Source: Alteromonas sp. LMIT006 | GTDB taxonomy: Bacteria > Pseudomonadota > Gammaproteobacteria > Enterobacterales > Alteromonadaceae | Direction: 5' to 3' | NCBI RefSeq assembly: GCF_024300645.1 | Contig: NZ_CP101291.1 | Span: 1,426,001 to 1,490,000 of the forward strand | DNA: 64,000 bases | Shown: positions 52,168 to 61,744 of the stretch, in pieces | Position numbering within the stretch: position 1 is the stretch's first letter | Layout of the letters: each line of letters opens with the position of its first letter | Notes under the pieces: model-generated | Seen by the model: only the letters and a program-made list of their open reading frames with translations | What the model was told of the DNA's origin: nothing | Databases searched by the model: none | Program-made: the position numbers and the translations under genes

Positions 52168-55100
52168 GTGAGGTGTTTCTCTATGTGATATTTAATGTCT
52201 GCATAACTTTCTTGAGCAGAATATTGTTTGGCAAAAACAAACCCGTTTTCGGCAAGCTTTTGAGTCAGAGCTGGTTGTTCCAGTAAAACCAGCAGTTGCT
52301 CATATAAATCATTTGCATCATTAGGCTGATATTTCCAACAGTTGTTACCGTGTTCTAAGTGTTTGTCCCAATAGGCGTTATCCTTTGGAATTAAGACGCA
52401 AAGGCCTGCCGCGAGGGCTTCTAATATCGATAATCCAAACGGTTCTTTCTCACTTGTCGAAACAAAGATGGAATGCGCAAGGCGCAACTCTGATAAGTTT
52501 TCAGGTGCTTCATACCAGTTCACGTTAGTGAGTGGAATATTGACCTCTGAGGCAAAAAGATTGGGATCGTTTGCGCGGATAAAACAAATTGAGCATCTGG
52601 GGCGTGTCTTATCATCAAATTGCTTTAACGCAGCTAAAAATGTGTCTAACCCTTTCCACTTTAGGTTAGACGCTGCCCACAACACTTTTGTGTGTGTCTG
52701 TTTATTGGGCTTGTTAAAAGCGTTTTCGGATAAACCGTTAACAAAGGTTTTGCAGGTTTTAGTTACTGCAATCGTATCTAAATCAGCGTCGCATCTAGCG
52801 AGCGTCAATTCAATCGATTCTCGTGCTGAATCTAAATAGAACAAGGAATCGGTTTGCAACAGTAATTTTGCATTTAAGCGACTGGCAAAGACTGGACCAT
52901 GAATAAACTGTACCCATTGCACGCGACATAGCTGTTTACATAACCAAAGTGCCATGTCATTACTCGGGAGAGAGCAACCTAAAACAGTTTTGATTTGACT
53001 GTGTCTGAAGATGACTAATAGTAGTTGAAGCGCATAGACTCCGTGCTTTAATATATATTTGTAACCATTCTCACTACCTTTTAACAAGGGAAAATGTTTC
53101 AGGCGGATGACATGATAGGTGCTGTTTTGCCATGAATCAGGATCGACAGATAAGACATACACATCTATATTTTTGTCTAAGGTTTCTAAGAAGCGCTGAG
53201 TGGCAATTTTTGAACCACCATTAAACTCAATTGTATCAATAATTAAGATGGCAGACGTTTGCTTTTGCCTGGATAGTTTTTTGCGAAAATATCCAGTTGC
53301 CATGTGTAATAGTGATTTGATCTGTAACCACAAAGACTGTGGCTTTCTTCCTTGTTTAAGTGCCTCTGTATAGATCTCACTCATTTGCTTGACATTTTGA
53401 GTGATCGTAAAGTTCTGCTGGACTCTGTGGTAACCTTCCTCGCCCATTTTCCTGGCAATATGACGTTCAGCGTATAATGTTTTACTTGCCTCGTATAGGC
53501 TGATATGAGACTCAGGCGCACACAATAACCCCGTCATCTTGTGTTGAATGACGGAGCTGATCCCGCCGACATCCGGAGCAATGCAGGGAAGTTTTGCTAA
53601 GCCAGCTTCAGCGAAGACTAAACCAAAAACTTCTTCTCGAGCACCTGAAATAAATACATCCACACCTTCTTTGATCATGCCAAAGGCATGCTTTTGCTCA
53701 CCCAAGAGAAAAATATGGTCTTGCATTTTAAGTGCAACAATCAGCTGCTCTAAAGTGACTTTTTCGGGGCCATCCCCTATGATAAATAACGTTGTCTGTA
53801 TGCCAGATTGATTGAGCTTATGACAGGCTCTAATGACCAAATCCATCCCTTTGCGATGGATCAGCGAGCCAATACTCGCCATCACAAAATGATCTCTGCG
53901 CAAATTGTAAGACCAGCGAAGATTGACGGTCGGTTGTGCGAAGAGTCTATGCGTATCGATGCCATTAGCGACCACATGATAGTGTGGTCTTTGGCCGCTA
54001 TCACCTTGGCATTGCTCGATGATAGGTAGACTGACCCCAACCACATGATCCGCACTGTTTACGCGACATCTTACTCTTTCACTAAAAACATAGCGTGCGT
54101 GTAACTGAGTGATTAATGGGATCTGTTTATGATTGGCAACGGATACCATCCATTGAGAAGGCGCAGCACTATTACAATGAATAAGTTGTATTTGATGCAA
54201 ATCAACGAGCTCTTTACCGCGCTTATAGAGAAAGCGTGTATTATTCAGCGCAAATCGAGGCGGTTCCCAATCGCCTAGAATAGTAAAATGATCTCGATAA
54301 ACGATCACATTTTGTTGTCTGAATGAGTGTTCCAATAGCTTGGTATCACACCACACAATAGGTTCAAATCGTGTACGGTCCAAATTGGATACCAAGTCAA
54401 TTAAGCATCTTTCACTGCCACGGATCCACTCATGTTTTGCATAATGTACAAAAAGGATTGGTACTCTAGATGAAGATTGCACAGGTAATTGTCTACCTAT
54501 TGCATTGGCGTCTGATTCATCAAGTGTTGAACAGTAAATCCGTATTAACTTATTAATGTATTCCACCATACTAAATTGCTTTAATATGGTTAAGCGCGCG
54601 TTATTCCGAATACGGTTTTGCGCGTCTGTTGAAAGCGTTTGCCAATGCTCTATGGTCTTGATGTAATCAGAATGAGAATACTCAGCTAATAAAAATCCAT
54701 TTTGTTCATCGACAATGAGTTGATCTAAACTACCTAAGTGATGAGTGATGACTGGAATGCCTCTCGCCATTGCCTCTAAGCATACCATCGGCATTCCTTC
54801 TTTCTTAGAAGGTAGTACCAAAATATCTAATTCTTTCCATTGCGCGTCCATAGCGTTGCAATGCCCAGTAAAGAGAATATTATGGCTAGCAGTTGTACTT
54901 AGCTCTGCAAATAATGGCCCATCTCCAACCATAATGAAGGGGTGCTCAATCAAAGTGCGTGCGATATCAATAAAGCGCTCTGGGGCTTTTTCACAGCTGA
55001 AGCGACCAACAAAGCCAATCTTGTTACCATAAGTCATAGAAATATGAGTGCAATCTAATGCATTAAACATCACTGTAGCACGGCTATTTAGTGATTTTGC

Positions 55101-55526
55101 GATAGGGTGACTGACCGCAATATTGTGGTCACTTAGACAGGATGATAAGCGGTCAAGAAAATCGTAATAAAAGAGCTTTCCTGTGCCTTGGTCTCCAGAA
55201 TGGTAGGTAGCAACATGTTTGCTTGTGCAGAAAATTGATGCAAGGCGACACCATAAATTGGCTTTATATCCGTGTGAATGTAGGACATGAAATTTATTTT
55301 CTCTAATAAAATTAAAGAAATCACGAAAGCCGTCGTTAACTGTATATGTACGAATATTCTTACATTCTAATTTGGGTATCAGAATGTGTTCGCCGTAGTG
55401 TTTGAGGCGGATGAAGCATACTTCTAATGGTATTGCTTCACTTACATTTAGTGCAGTTGCGACACCATAGACATGAGACTCGATACCCGCATAGGTACGG
55501 GTATCTAAAACGATCCCTATTTTCAC
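52164..55526 (-). CDS. Three-module GT-B (GT4-like) glycosyltransferase
   Basis: 1120-residue single chain that reads as three consecutive GT-B units. Module 1 (about 1-345): 'YAGIESHVYGVATALN', 'GFVGRFSCEKAPERFIDIA', 'KKEGMPMVCLEAMARG'. Module 2 (about 350-735): 'WIRGSERCLIDLVSNL', 'VVANGIDTHRLF', 'REEVFGLVFAEAGLAK'. Module 3 (about 765-1120): 'IEFNGGSKIATQRFLE', 'AASNLKWKGLDTFLAAL', 'KEPFGLSILEALAAG'. Each retains the EX7E motif, so all may be active, adding up to three sugars in turn. The start is GTG at 55526; the in-frame codons upstream contain a stop. First gene after a 103-nt gap, so it may have its own promoter. Confidence 0.9.
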   Translation of the reverse strand: MKIGIVLDTRTYAGIESHVYGVATALNVSEAIPLEVCFIRLKHYGEHILIPKLECKNIRTYTVNDGFRDFFNFIRENKFHVLHSHGYKANLWCRLASIFCTSKHVATYHSGDQGTGKLFYYDFLDRLSSCLSDHNIAVSHPIAKSLNSRATVMFNALDCTHISMTYGNKIGFVGRFSCEKAPERFIDIARTLIEHPFIMVGDGPLFAELSTTASHNILFTGHCNAMDAQWKELDILVLPSKKEGMPMVCLEAMARGIPVITHHLGSLDQLIVDEQNGFLLAEYSHSDYIKTIEHWQTLSTDAQNRIRNNARLTILKQFSMVEYINKLIRIYCSTLDESDANAIGRQLPVQSSSRVPILFVHYAKHEWIRGSERCLIDLVSNLDRTRFEPIVWCDTKLLEHSFRQQNVIVYRDHFTILGDWEPPRFALNNTRFLYKRGKELVDLHQIQLIHCNSAAPSQWMVSVANHKQIPLITQLHARYVFSERVRCRVNSADHVVGVSLPIIEQCQGDSGQRPHYHVVANGIDTHRLFAQPTVNLRWSYNLRRDHFVMASIGSLIHRKGMDLVIRACHKLNQSGIQTTLFIIGDGPEKVTLEQLIVALKMQDHIFLLGEQKHAFGMIKEGVDVFISGAREEVFGLVFAEAGLAKLPCIAPDVGGISSVIQHKMTGLLCAPESHISLYEASKTLYAERHIARKMGEEGYHRVQQNFTITQNVKQMSEIYTEALKQGRKPQSLWLQIKSLLHMATGYFRKKLSRQKQTSAILIIDTIEFNGGSKIATQRFLETLDKNIDVYVLSVDPDSWQNSTYHVIRLKHFPLLKGSENGYKYILKHGVYALQLLLVIFRHSQIKTVLGCSLPSNDMALWLCKQLCRVQWVQFIHGPVFASRLNAKLLLQTDSLFYLDSARESIELTLARCDADLDTIAVTKTCKTFVNGLSENAFNKPNKQTHTKVLWAASNLKWKGLDTFLAALKQFDDKTRPRCSICFIRANDPNLFASEVNIPLTNVNWYEAPENLSELRLAHSIFVSTSEKEPFGLSILEALAAGLCVLIPKDNAYWDKHLEHGNNCWKYQPNDANDLYEQLLVLLEQPALTQKLAENGFVFAKQYSAQESYADIKYHIEKHLT

Positions 55527-55629
55527 TAGTAATCTTCATTGATAAAAGGTTACTTTCTTTATCGTATGCAACTTTTCTGATTTGAGTATTTCAAAAATTT
55601 ATTTTGATAATTTATGCTTTAATATAGGT

Positions 55630-57051
55630 TTACAAACTTTGAACTGTGCATAGTGCAGTCAGCACTAATTGCTTAGCCAGATCTTGACTGTTACTCTCTG
55701 CATAACAGCGCAGTTCGGGCGAATTACCACTGGGACGAAGGTGCACAATATCCCCAGTATTCAACGTAATGCGCAGTCCATCCACAGTATTGATTTGTTC
55801 AACTTCGGCACTCACGCCCATTGCAGTAATAAGTTGCCTAGGATGAGCACTGAGTTGTTTGATGAGTTCTTGCGAACGCTCGGTGGCAAATTCTTTGATT
55901 CGATCCGAGTCGGTGAAGCGCTGGGGGAGGGCGGCAACCAACTGACTGATCGTGGTTTGTTGAGCACACGCCTCTGCTAATATAACGATCCCAGGTAATA
56001 ATGCATCGCGAGTCGGTAAGGCATGGATAGTGTGATCATTAAAGTTTACATCGGAACCTAATAAGAACCCACCATTCGCCTCAAAGCCGGCCACGGAGCG
56101 ATAATCAAAATCGAGTGACGCAAAGGCCTCAATGACATAAGGAGAGCCAACCTTGGTGCGTGTGACGTGGCTAAATGCTTGACTCGCTTCAATCGCGGTA
56201 TTACAGCTCACTGGCACCGCTAAGGCTTCAATCTGCAATGCTTTGGCCGTTAATAGACCAACGATATCACCGCGTAACCATACCCCTTTTTCATCACCAA
56301 TTAAAGGACGGTCGCCATCCCCATCTGTCGAAAAGATCATATCGAACTGATGCGCCTCAGACCAAGCTCTCGCTTTTGCTTTATCTTCTTCACTGACTGC
56401 TTCGGTGTCGATAGGAACAAATTCATCTGAACGTTCCAAAGCAATAACTTCGGCTCCCAAGGCTTTGAATATCGGCGCGTAGAGTTCACGACCAGCACTG
56501 GAATGCTCATAAATTCCAATGCGCTTGCCGGCAAATACATCTGGGGCAAATAATCTAGTCGCTCGCTCAATGTATCTTGCAGTTGCAGCCGTTTCGATAT
56601 CCGGGAGTGCGATTGCAGGACAACCAGCAAACTCAGTAGTGCAGGATAAAATAGCCTGTTCATGTGCCTTAGTAATTTCTCCCTCAGGGGTATAGAACTT
56701 AAGGCCGTTGCGGTCAAAAGGAATGTGCGAACCGGTGACCATGATACATGGGACATTTTCTTGTAGTGACGCTAAAGCTAATGCTGGGGTAGGTAATACA
56801 CCACAATATACCGCTTGAATACCTAATACTTTCAGCGCGCTGATACAATAACGGGCGATGTCAGGAGAGCTTGGACGATTGTCAATACCCACTAAGACGC
56901 GATTAAATGCGTAGTCTTGTTGCATCGACTTAATAAACGCAAAAGTAAACGCATGGCATGCGAGGGGAGTAAAGTCCGCGACTAAACCTCGGGCGCCTGA
57001 TGTGCCAAATTTTATGCCACTCTCGGCGATGGTTTGACTGCAAGTCGGCAT
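55630..57051 (-). CDS. Phosphomannomutase/phosphoglucomutase family enzyme
   Basis: Alpha-D-phosphohexomutase of 473 residues converting hexose 6-phosphate to 1-phosphate, the precursor for nucleotide sugars. Motifs: 'IKFGTSGARGLV' (about 12-23), phospho-Ser loop 'MVTGSHIPFDRNGLKF' with Ser near 107, metal site 'FSTDGDGDRPLI' with DGDGD, substrate loop 'FEANGGFLLGSD' and phosphate site 'RPSGNSPELRCYAE'. It is upstream of and co-directional with the polysaccharide genes and likely supplies their sugar donors. Man versus Glc preference cannot be told from sequence. Confidence 0.9.
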   Translation of the reverse strand: MPTCSQTIAESGIKFGTSGARGLVADFTPLACHAFTFAFIKSMQQDYAFNRVLVGIDNRPSSPDIARYCISALKVLGIQAVYCGVLPTPALALASLQENVPCIMVTGSHIPFDRNGLKFYTPEGEITKAHEQAILSCTTEFAGCPAIALPDIETAATARYIERATRLFAPDVFAGKRIGIYEHSSAGRELYAPIFKALGAEVIALERSDEFVPIDTEAVSEEDKAKARAWSEAHQFDMIFSTDGDGDRPLIGDEKGVWLRGDIVGLLTAKALQIEALAVPVSCNTAIEASQAFSHVTRTKVGSPYVIEAFASLDFDYRSVAGFEANGGFLLGSDVNFNDHTIHALPTRDALLPGIVILAEACAQQTTISQLVAALPQRFTDSDRIKEFATERSQELIKQLSAHPRQLITAMGVSAEVEQINTVDGLRITLNTGDIVHLRPSGNSPELRCYAESNSQDLAKQLVLTALCTVQSL

Positions 57052-57098
57052 ATCTCATCCTTGTATATTGAACATAAACAACAAGTATTGTAAACGAG

Positions 57099-57142
57099 AA
57101 AAGCCGAATCTCAAGGGCAAAACCCATGTGATTCGGCTTTTT
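57099..57142 (-). terminator. Rho-independent terminator after acuI
   Basis: An 11-bp stem (AAAGCCGAATC / GATTCGGCTTT) with a 19-nt loop; on the minus strand it is followed by TTTTCTC, and on the plus strand by TTTTTG, so it can act both ways. It separates the prpE-acuI transcript from the phosphomutase gene. Confidence 0.85.
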
Positions 57143-57170
57143 GTTATAGTGCATTAGTCCTAGTGACTGC

Positions 57171-58136
57171 TCATAGCTTCACTAAATAACGTCCTGTTAC
57201 AGAGCCCGCCATCATATTTTGCGCAGCTTCAACACAGTCATCTAAGCCAATTTCGTGAGTAATTTGTTGAATGACACTCGGGTCGAGTTCATTGGCTAAA
57301 TCATCCCAAGCGCGTTGTCGCTTGTTTTGTGGACAATAGACAGAATCGATACCGAGCAAAGAAACTCCACGTAAAATAAATGGCGCTACAGAGCTAGGTA
57401 AATCCATACCTTGTGCTAGACCACATGCTGTCACCACACCACCATATTGGGTGTTGGCAATAATATTCGCCAAAGTGTGTGAGCCAACGACATCCACCGC
57501 TCCTGCCCAATCTTGACCACCTAAAATTCGCGCTTTGCCTTCGTATTCTTTCCGATCTTTGATAGCCGTCGCTCCAAGACCGGTTAAATAATCCGCTTGC
57601 TGGGCTTTGCCACTTAACGCCGTTACAGAGTAACCTCGCTTAGCCAAGATAGCCACAGCGACAGAGCCCACACCACCGGTTGCGCCAGAGACTAAAATAT
57701 TACCGGATGCTGGGCTAACGCCTGCATCACGTAAGGCATTGCAACACAGCATAGCTGTGTAACCTGCCGTGCCAATGCCCATTGCATCCTGTGGCGACAT
57801 GTTTTCAGGTAATTTGATCAACCACTTGCTTTTGACACGCGCGTATTCAGCTAGGCCACCCCAGTGTTTTTCACCGACGCCCCAACCGTTCAAGACAACG
57901 GTGTCACCCACTGCAAATTCGGTGGAATCGGATTCTTCTACGACACCAACAAAATCAATCCCTGGTACCATAGGATACGATTTCGCAATGGGCGCACTGG
58001 CGGTCAATGCCAATGCGTCTTTGTAGTTAAGCGTCGAATAGGCAACTTTAACAAGTACATCGCCTTCGGGTAAATCGGTTACATTGCATTGTTCTATCGC
58101 AACTTGTTTATCTTCACGTAACACTATCGCGCGCAT
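57171..58136 (-). CDS. acuI: AcuI/YhdH-type acrylyl-CoA reductase (zinc-free MDR)
   Basis: NADPH-dependent medium-chain reductase of the YhdH/AcuI group, 321 residues. It has 'STLNYKDALALTASAPIAKSYPMVPGIDFVG' (in part), 'GDTVVLNGWGVGEKHWGGLAEYARV' (in part), the nucleotide loop 'VSGATGGVGSVAVAILAKRG', and 'GVSLLGIDSVYCP', all typical. No structural zinc cysteines are seen. AcuI reduces acrylyl-CoA to propionyl-CoA, a step in DMSP/acrylate and 3-hydroxypropionate metabolism, and protects from acrylyl-CoA toxicity. It is 20 nt downstream of prpE, which makes CoA esters of the same C3 acids. Confidence 0.9.
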   Translation of the reverse strand: MRAIVLREDKQVAIEQCNVTDLPEGDVLVKVAYSTLNYKDALALTASAPIAKSYPMVPGIDFVGVVEESDSTEFAVGDTVVLNGWGVGEKHWGGLAEYARVKSKWLIKLPENMSPQDAMGIGTAGYTAMLCCNALRDAGVSPASGNILVSGATGGVGSVAVAILAKRGYSVTALSGKAQQADYLTGLGATAIKDRKEYEGKARILGGQDWAGAVDVVGSHTLANIIANTQYGGVVTACGLAQGMDLPSSVAPFILRGVSLLGIDSVYCPQNKRQRAWDDLANELDPSVIQQITHEIGLDDCVEAAQNMMAGSVTGRYLVKL

Positions 58137-58156
58137 GAATATTCCTTTTTGTTCTT

Positions 58157-60043
58157 TTAGATTAGAGATTTATCTTTCATTACTGATGATATTTCATCAA
58201 GGCTTGCAGGGTCATCAATAGTTGAAGGCACCGTATAGCTTTGTCCGTCGGCAATTTGGCGTAATATTTTACGCAAAATCTTACCAGAACGCGTCTTTGG
58301 CAAACGATTCACGATTAACGCTTCTTTAAAGCAAGCGATGGGGCCAATTTGTTTGACCATACTGGCTTTTAACTCAGTAAATAAGGTCGCTTCGTCGATC
58401 TCAACGCCGTCTTTTAAGATCACCAGTCCCACAGGGAGTTGACCTTTTAACTCATCTTTGACGCCAATCACAGAACACTCTGCGACGGCAGGGTGAGCGG
58501 CAACCACTTCTTCCATTTCACCAGTGCTCAAGCGATGTCCTGCAATATTGATGACATCATCGGTGCGTCCCATAATAAAGACATAGCCGTCTTCATCGAT
58601 ATATCCACCATCGCCACTGCAATAGTAGCCAGGGAATTCAGTTAAATAGCTTTCTTTGAAACGTTCAAAATTCCCCCAGATGGATGGAAGGCAACTGGGT
58701 GGTAAAGGTAATTTTATCGCAATTGAGCCTTGGCTATTGGGTGGTAAAACATTGCCATCATCATCCAAAACTTCGACTTTAAAGCCAGGGGTTGGCAAGG
58801 TCGCCGAACCGGGTTTTGGCGCTTTGGCTTCTACCCCTAGTAAATTGCCACAGATCGCCCAGCCCGTTTCAGTTTGCCACCAGTGATCAATCACTGGCTT
58901 ACCGGTTTTGTCGACGGTCCAGTCGTAAGTGGGTGGGTCTAGGCGTTCACCGGCCATGAAGATGTTTTTGAGAGCAGACAAATCGTATTGCTCAATCAGT
59001 TTGCCATCTGGATCTTCTTTTTTGATGGCACGAAATGCCGTCGGTGCAGCAAACAAGGTTGAAATTTTGTATTCTTCACACATACGCCAAAAACCACCCG
59101 CATCCGGTGTGCGGACTGGTTTTCCTTCGTATACGACCGTCGTGCATCCTTTTAAGAGTGGGCCATACACAATATATGAATGACCGACCACCCAACCCAC
59201 ATCCGATGCGGCCCAATACACATCCCCAGCTTCGACATTGTAAATTGCTTTCATAGAATAAAATAATGCAGCTGCGTGACCGCCATTATCTCTGACCACA
59301 CCCTTAGGGGTGCCTGTAGTGCCAGAAGTGTACAGTATGTACAAAGGGTCTGTGCCATGCACAGGAACGGGTTCAGCAGGTGTTGCACTGGCTACGGCAT
59401 CATTCCAATCAATATCTCGTGGGGCATTGATTTCTGCTGTGACTTGCTCACGTTGAAATACAATTACGCTATCGGGTTTGTGCGAAGCTTGGTCAATGGC
59501 GGCATCCACCAGTGGTTTGTACGGAATGATTTTACTGATTTCAATACCACAAGATGCGGTAACAATCACTTTGGGTGTTGCATCGTCAATGCGTACGGCT
59601 AATTCGTTTGGTGCGAAACCACCAAACACCACCGAATGAATGGCGCCTAATCGGGCTACGGCGAGCATGGCGATCACCGCTTCAGGGATCATCGGCATAT
59701 AAATGACTACTCGGTCGCCTTTCGCTACCCCTTTTTCTGCTAATGCCCCTGCAAAGGTGGCTACTTTGTCTTGTAATTGCGCAAAAGTCAGCGTGTATTT
59801 GGTGTTAGAAACCGGCGAATCGAAGATAATGGCATTTTGCTCACCACGTCCAGAATTAACATGATGATCGACCGCCATATAGCAAGTATTCATTACGCCA
59901 TCGGCAAACCAGCGGTCCATGCCATTGTCGTCTTTAGACAGAATTTCAGTAGGTGCCGTGTACCAAGGTAATTGATTGGCTTGTTCAGCCCAAAATGTTT
60001 CAGGTGATTCAATGGAAGCAGTGTATTCAGTTTGATATGACAT
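58157..60043 (-). CDS. prpE: Propionyl-CoA synthetase PrpE (acetyl-CoA synthetase family)
   Basis: 628-residue AMP-forming acyl-CoA ligase. Visible: 'LYILYTSGTTGTPKGVVRD' (P-loop A3), 'VYWAASDVGWVVGHSYIVYGP', 'WWQTETGW' (A5), 'YYCSGDGGYIDEDGYVFIMGRTDDVINIAGHRLSTGEME' (in part, A7-A8) and the acylation-target Lys in 'PKTRSGKILRK'. PrpE-type residues around the acyl pocket and the pairing with acuI favour propionate, or acrylate, over acetate. A divergent SPFH gene lies 233 bp away. Together with acuI it suggests assimilation of C3 acids from algal DMSP. Confidence 0.88.
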   Translation of the reverse strand: MSYQTEYTASIESPETFWAEQANQLPWYTAPTEILSKDDNGMDRWFADGVMNTCYMAVDHHVNSGRGEQNAIIFDSPVSNTKYTLTFAQLQDKVATFAGALAEKGVAKGDRVVIYMPMIPEAVIAMLAVARLGAIHSVVFGGFAPNELAVRIDDATPKVIVTASCGIEISKIIPYKPLVDAAIDQASHKPDSVIVFQREQVTAEINAPRDIDWNDAVASATPAEPVPVHGTDPLYILYTSGTTGTPKGVVRDNGGHAAALFYSMKAIYNVEAGDVYWAASDVGWVVGHSYIVYGPLLKGCTTVVYEGKPVRTPDAGGFWRMCEEYKISTLFAAPTAFRAIKKEDPDGKLIEQYDLSALKNIFMAGERLDPPTYDWTVDKTGKPVIDHWWQTETGWAICGNLLGVEAKAPKPGSATLPTPGFKVEVLDDDGNVLPPNSQGSIAIKLPLPPSCLPSIWGNFERFKESYLTEFPGYYCSGDGGYIDEDGYVFIMGRTDDVINIAGHRLSTGEMEEVVAAHPAVAECSVIGVKDELKGQLPVGLVILKDGVEIDEATLFTELKASMVKQIGPIACFKEALIVNRLPKTRSGKILRKILRQIADGQSYTVPSTIDDPASLDEISSVMKDKSLI

Positions 60044-60276
60044 GGAGTGTAGGGTCCTTGTTATGTATGTATGTGTATTATTCGTTAATCACATTATTTA
60101 TACTGTAATGGATTTGTAAAAAATAGACTTCTCCGACTAAAGGAGGAGACACTTCTCTAATCACTAACGATATTGCCATTGGATTCGTTACATTTTGATA
60201 CAGCACAAATATTGCGCAGTTCATGCTTATCTTTATACTTAATTATTGAATATGGTTGGTTTTATTAGGATGAAAC

Positions 60277-61224
60277 ATGAATACCTCTTTTATCGAAATG
60301 TTTTTTACTGTCCCAGTGTTTGTCATCATTTTGGTGCTACTGGTCATCAAATTTTCGGTTAAGTTTGTCCCGCAAAATCGCGCATTCATCGTTGAGCGTT
60401 TTGGTAAGTATCAATCAACCAGAGAGGCAGGGATCAATTTTTTAGTCCCGTTTATCGATCGCGTGGCAGCCGATCGCAGTCTAAAAGAACAAGCGGTCGA
60501 TGTGCCTGAGCAATCTGCGATCACCCGAGATAACATTTCTTTGGCCGTGGATGGCGTGTTGTATTTCCGCGTATTGGATCCCAAAAAAGCCACGTATGGT
60601 GTTGAAGACTACGTGTTTGCCGTAACGCAACTTGCGCAAACGACCATGCGTTCAGAAATCGGTAAAATTGAATTGGATAAAACATTTGAAGAGCGTGATA
60701 TGCTCAACGCAAATATTGTGTCTTCTATCAATGAAGCCTCCAGTCCATGGGGTATTCAAGTGCTTCGCTATGAAATCAAAGACATTACTCCACCAGCGTC
60801 AGTCATGGAAGCCATGGAAGCGCAGATGAAGGCGGAGCGGGTGAAACGCGCGCAAATCTTAGAGTCAGAAGGCGATAGACAAGCAGCGATTAACCGTGCT
60901 GAGGGTGACAAGCAAGCCATTGTTCTTGCAGCCGAAGCGGAACGCTCTGAACAAATTTTAAAAGCAGAAGGTGAGGCTCAGGCGATTCTGGCTGTTGCTG
61001 AAGCGCAAGCGGCAGCACTCAAAATGATTGGTGAGCAAGCCAATACAGAAGAAGGGCAAAAAGCCATCCAGTTGGATTTGGCCACTAAAGCCATTGAAGC
61101 TAAGCAAGCAATTGCCAAAGATTCTTCTGTGGTCCTGTTACCGGATAATGCAACCGATGCGGCAAGTTTAGTCGCTCAAGCAACTACGATCATCAACAAA
61201 CTCAATTCAGGTCAGACCGCATGA
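60277..61224 (+). CDS. SPFH/band-7 (stomatin-like, QmcA-type) membrane protein
   Basis: 315-residue inner-membrane protein of the SPFH superfamily. An N-terminal helix (about 6-28) anchors it. The band-7 domain (about 32-190) has 'VPQNRAFIVERFGKYQ', 'EAGINFLVPFIDRVA', 'SLKEQAVDVPEQSAITRDN' and 'WGIQVLRYEIKDITPP'. The rest is an Ala/Glu-rich coiled coil (about 190-285), used for ring or raft-like assembly. It is co-transcribed with an NfeD-like gene (ATGA overlap), a classical STOMATIN/NfeD pair in membrane quality control. Confidence 0.93.
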   Translation: MNTSFIEMFFTVPVFVIILVLLVIKFSVKFVPQNRAFIVERFGKYQSTREAGINFLVPFIDRVAADRSLKEQAVDVPEQSAITRDNISLAVDGVLYFRVLDPKKATYGVEDYVFAVTQLAQTTMRSEIGKIELDKTFEERDMLNANIVSSINEASSPWGIQVLRYEIKDITPPASVMEAMEAQMKAERVKRAQILESEGDRQAAINRAEGDKQAIVLAAEAERSEQILKAEGEAQAILAVAEAQAAALKMIGEQANTEEGQKAIQLDLATKAIEAKQAIAKDSSVVLLPDNATDAASLVAQATTIINKLNSGQTA

Positions 61225-61673
61225 ATATATTGACTGAAAACTTAGCTGAAACACTGTTTATTTTGGGTATCGCGATGCTCATTATTGAGGTCGTAGTACT
61301 GAGTTTATCCACAATCATTTTATTCATGCTTGGTAGTGCGCTGATTTTGACTGCAATCGGTGTGTATATCGGCTTGCTATCTCCTGATATTTTGGATGCG
61401 GTACTGGCTGTGGCGATTTTGACCGCTATTCTGACTGCAGGCCTTTGGAAGCCATTCAAAAACTTGCAAGAACAACGCGATGATTCACCTGTGACCTCAG
61501 ATTTGGTTGGGTTTACCTTTGTATTAGCTCAAGATGTGTCTCCAGAGAGTCAAGTGACATACAAATATTCTGGCATAGAGTGGCGTTTGGTATCAGCCGT
61601 GCCGCTCTCTTCCGGCACCAAAGTGAGGGTAAGTGAAGTGGCTGTGGGTGAATGGTTCATCGAAGCATTTTGA
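61221..61673 (+). CDS. NfeD-like membrane protein (short NfeD1b type)
   Basis: 150-residue protein with two to three membrane helices in the first 80 residues ('ETLFILGIAMLIIEVVVLSLSTIILFMLG' in part, 'LDAVLAVAILTAILTAGLW') and a C-terminal OB-fold domain ('VGFTFVLAQDVSPESQVTYKYSGIEW' in part, 'LSSGTKVRVSEVAVGEWFIEA'). No ClpP-like protease domain, so it is the short partner type. It overlaps the SPFH gene by 4 nt. The pair is expected to form a membrane complex. Confidence 0.9.
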   Translation: MNILTENLAETLFILGIAMLIIEVVVLSLSTIILFMLGSALILTAIGVYIGLLSPDILDAVLAVAILTAILTAGLWKPFKNLQEQRDDSPVTSDLVGFTFVLAQDVSPESQVTYKYSGIEWRLVSAVPLSSGTKVRVSEVAVGEWFIEAF

Positions 61674-61744
61674 TGAATCGATTGTTTGTGGTGTAGATAT
61701 TTTGCTATGATTTTATCATCAAACATCTGAGTAGATAAAAGGTT

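Noticed and set aside
52164-55526. Possibility that the three GT modules are separate genes joined by sequencing error
   Set aside because: The frame is open throughout, linkers are of normal length, and no internal ribosome site with strong start stands at the module borders.
55527-57098. RfaH ops element leading the polysaccharide operon
   Set aside because: I looked for GGCGGTAG-like sequence on the minus strand in the gaps before the phosphomutase and glycosyltransferase genes and found none.
60061-60080. TATG/TATGT short repeat upstream of prpE
   Set aside because: Only about four units in an A/T-rich spacer; likely chance.
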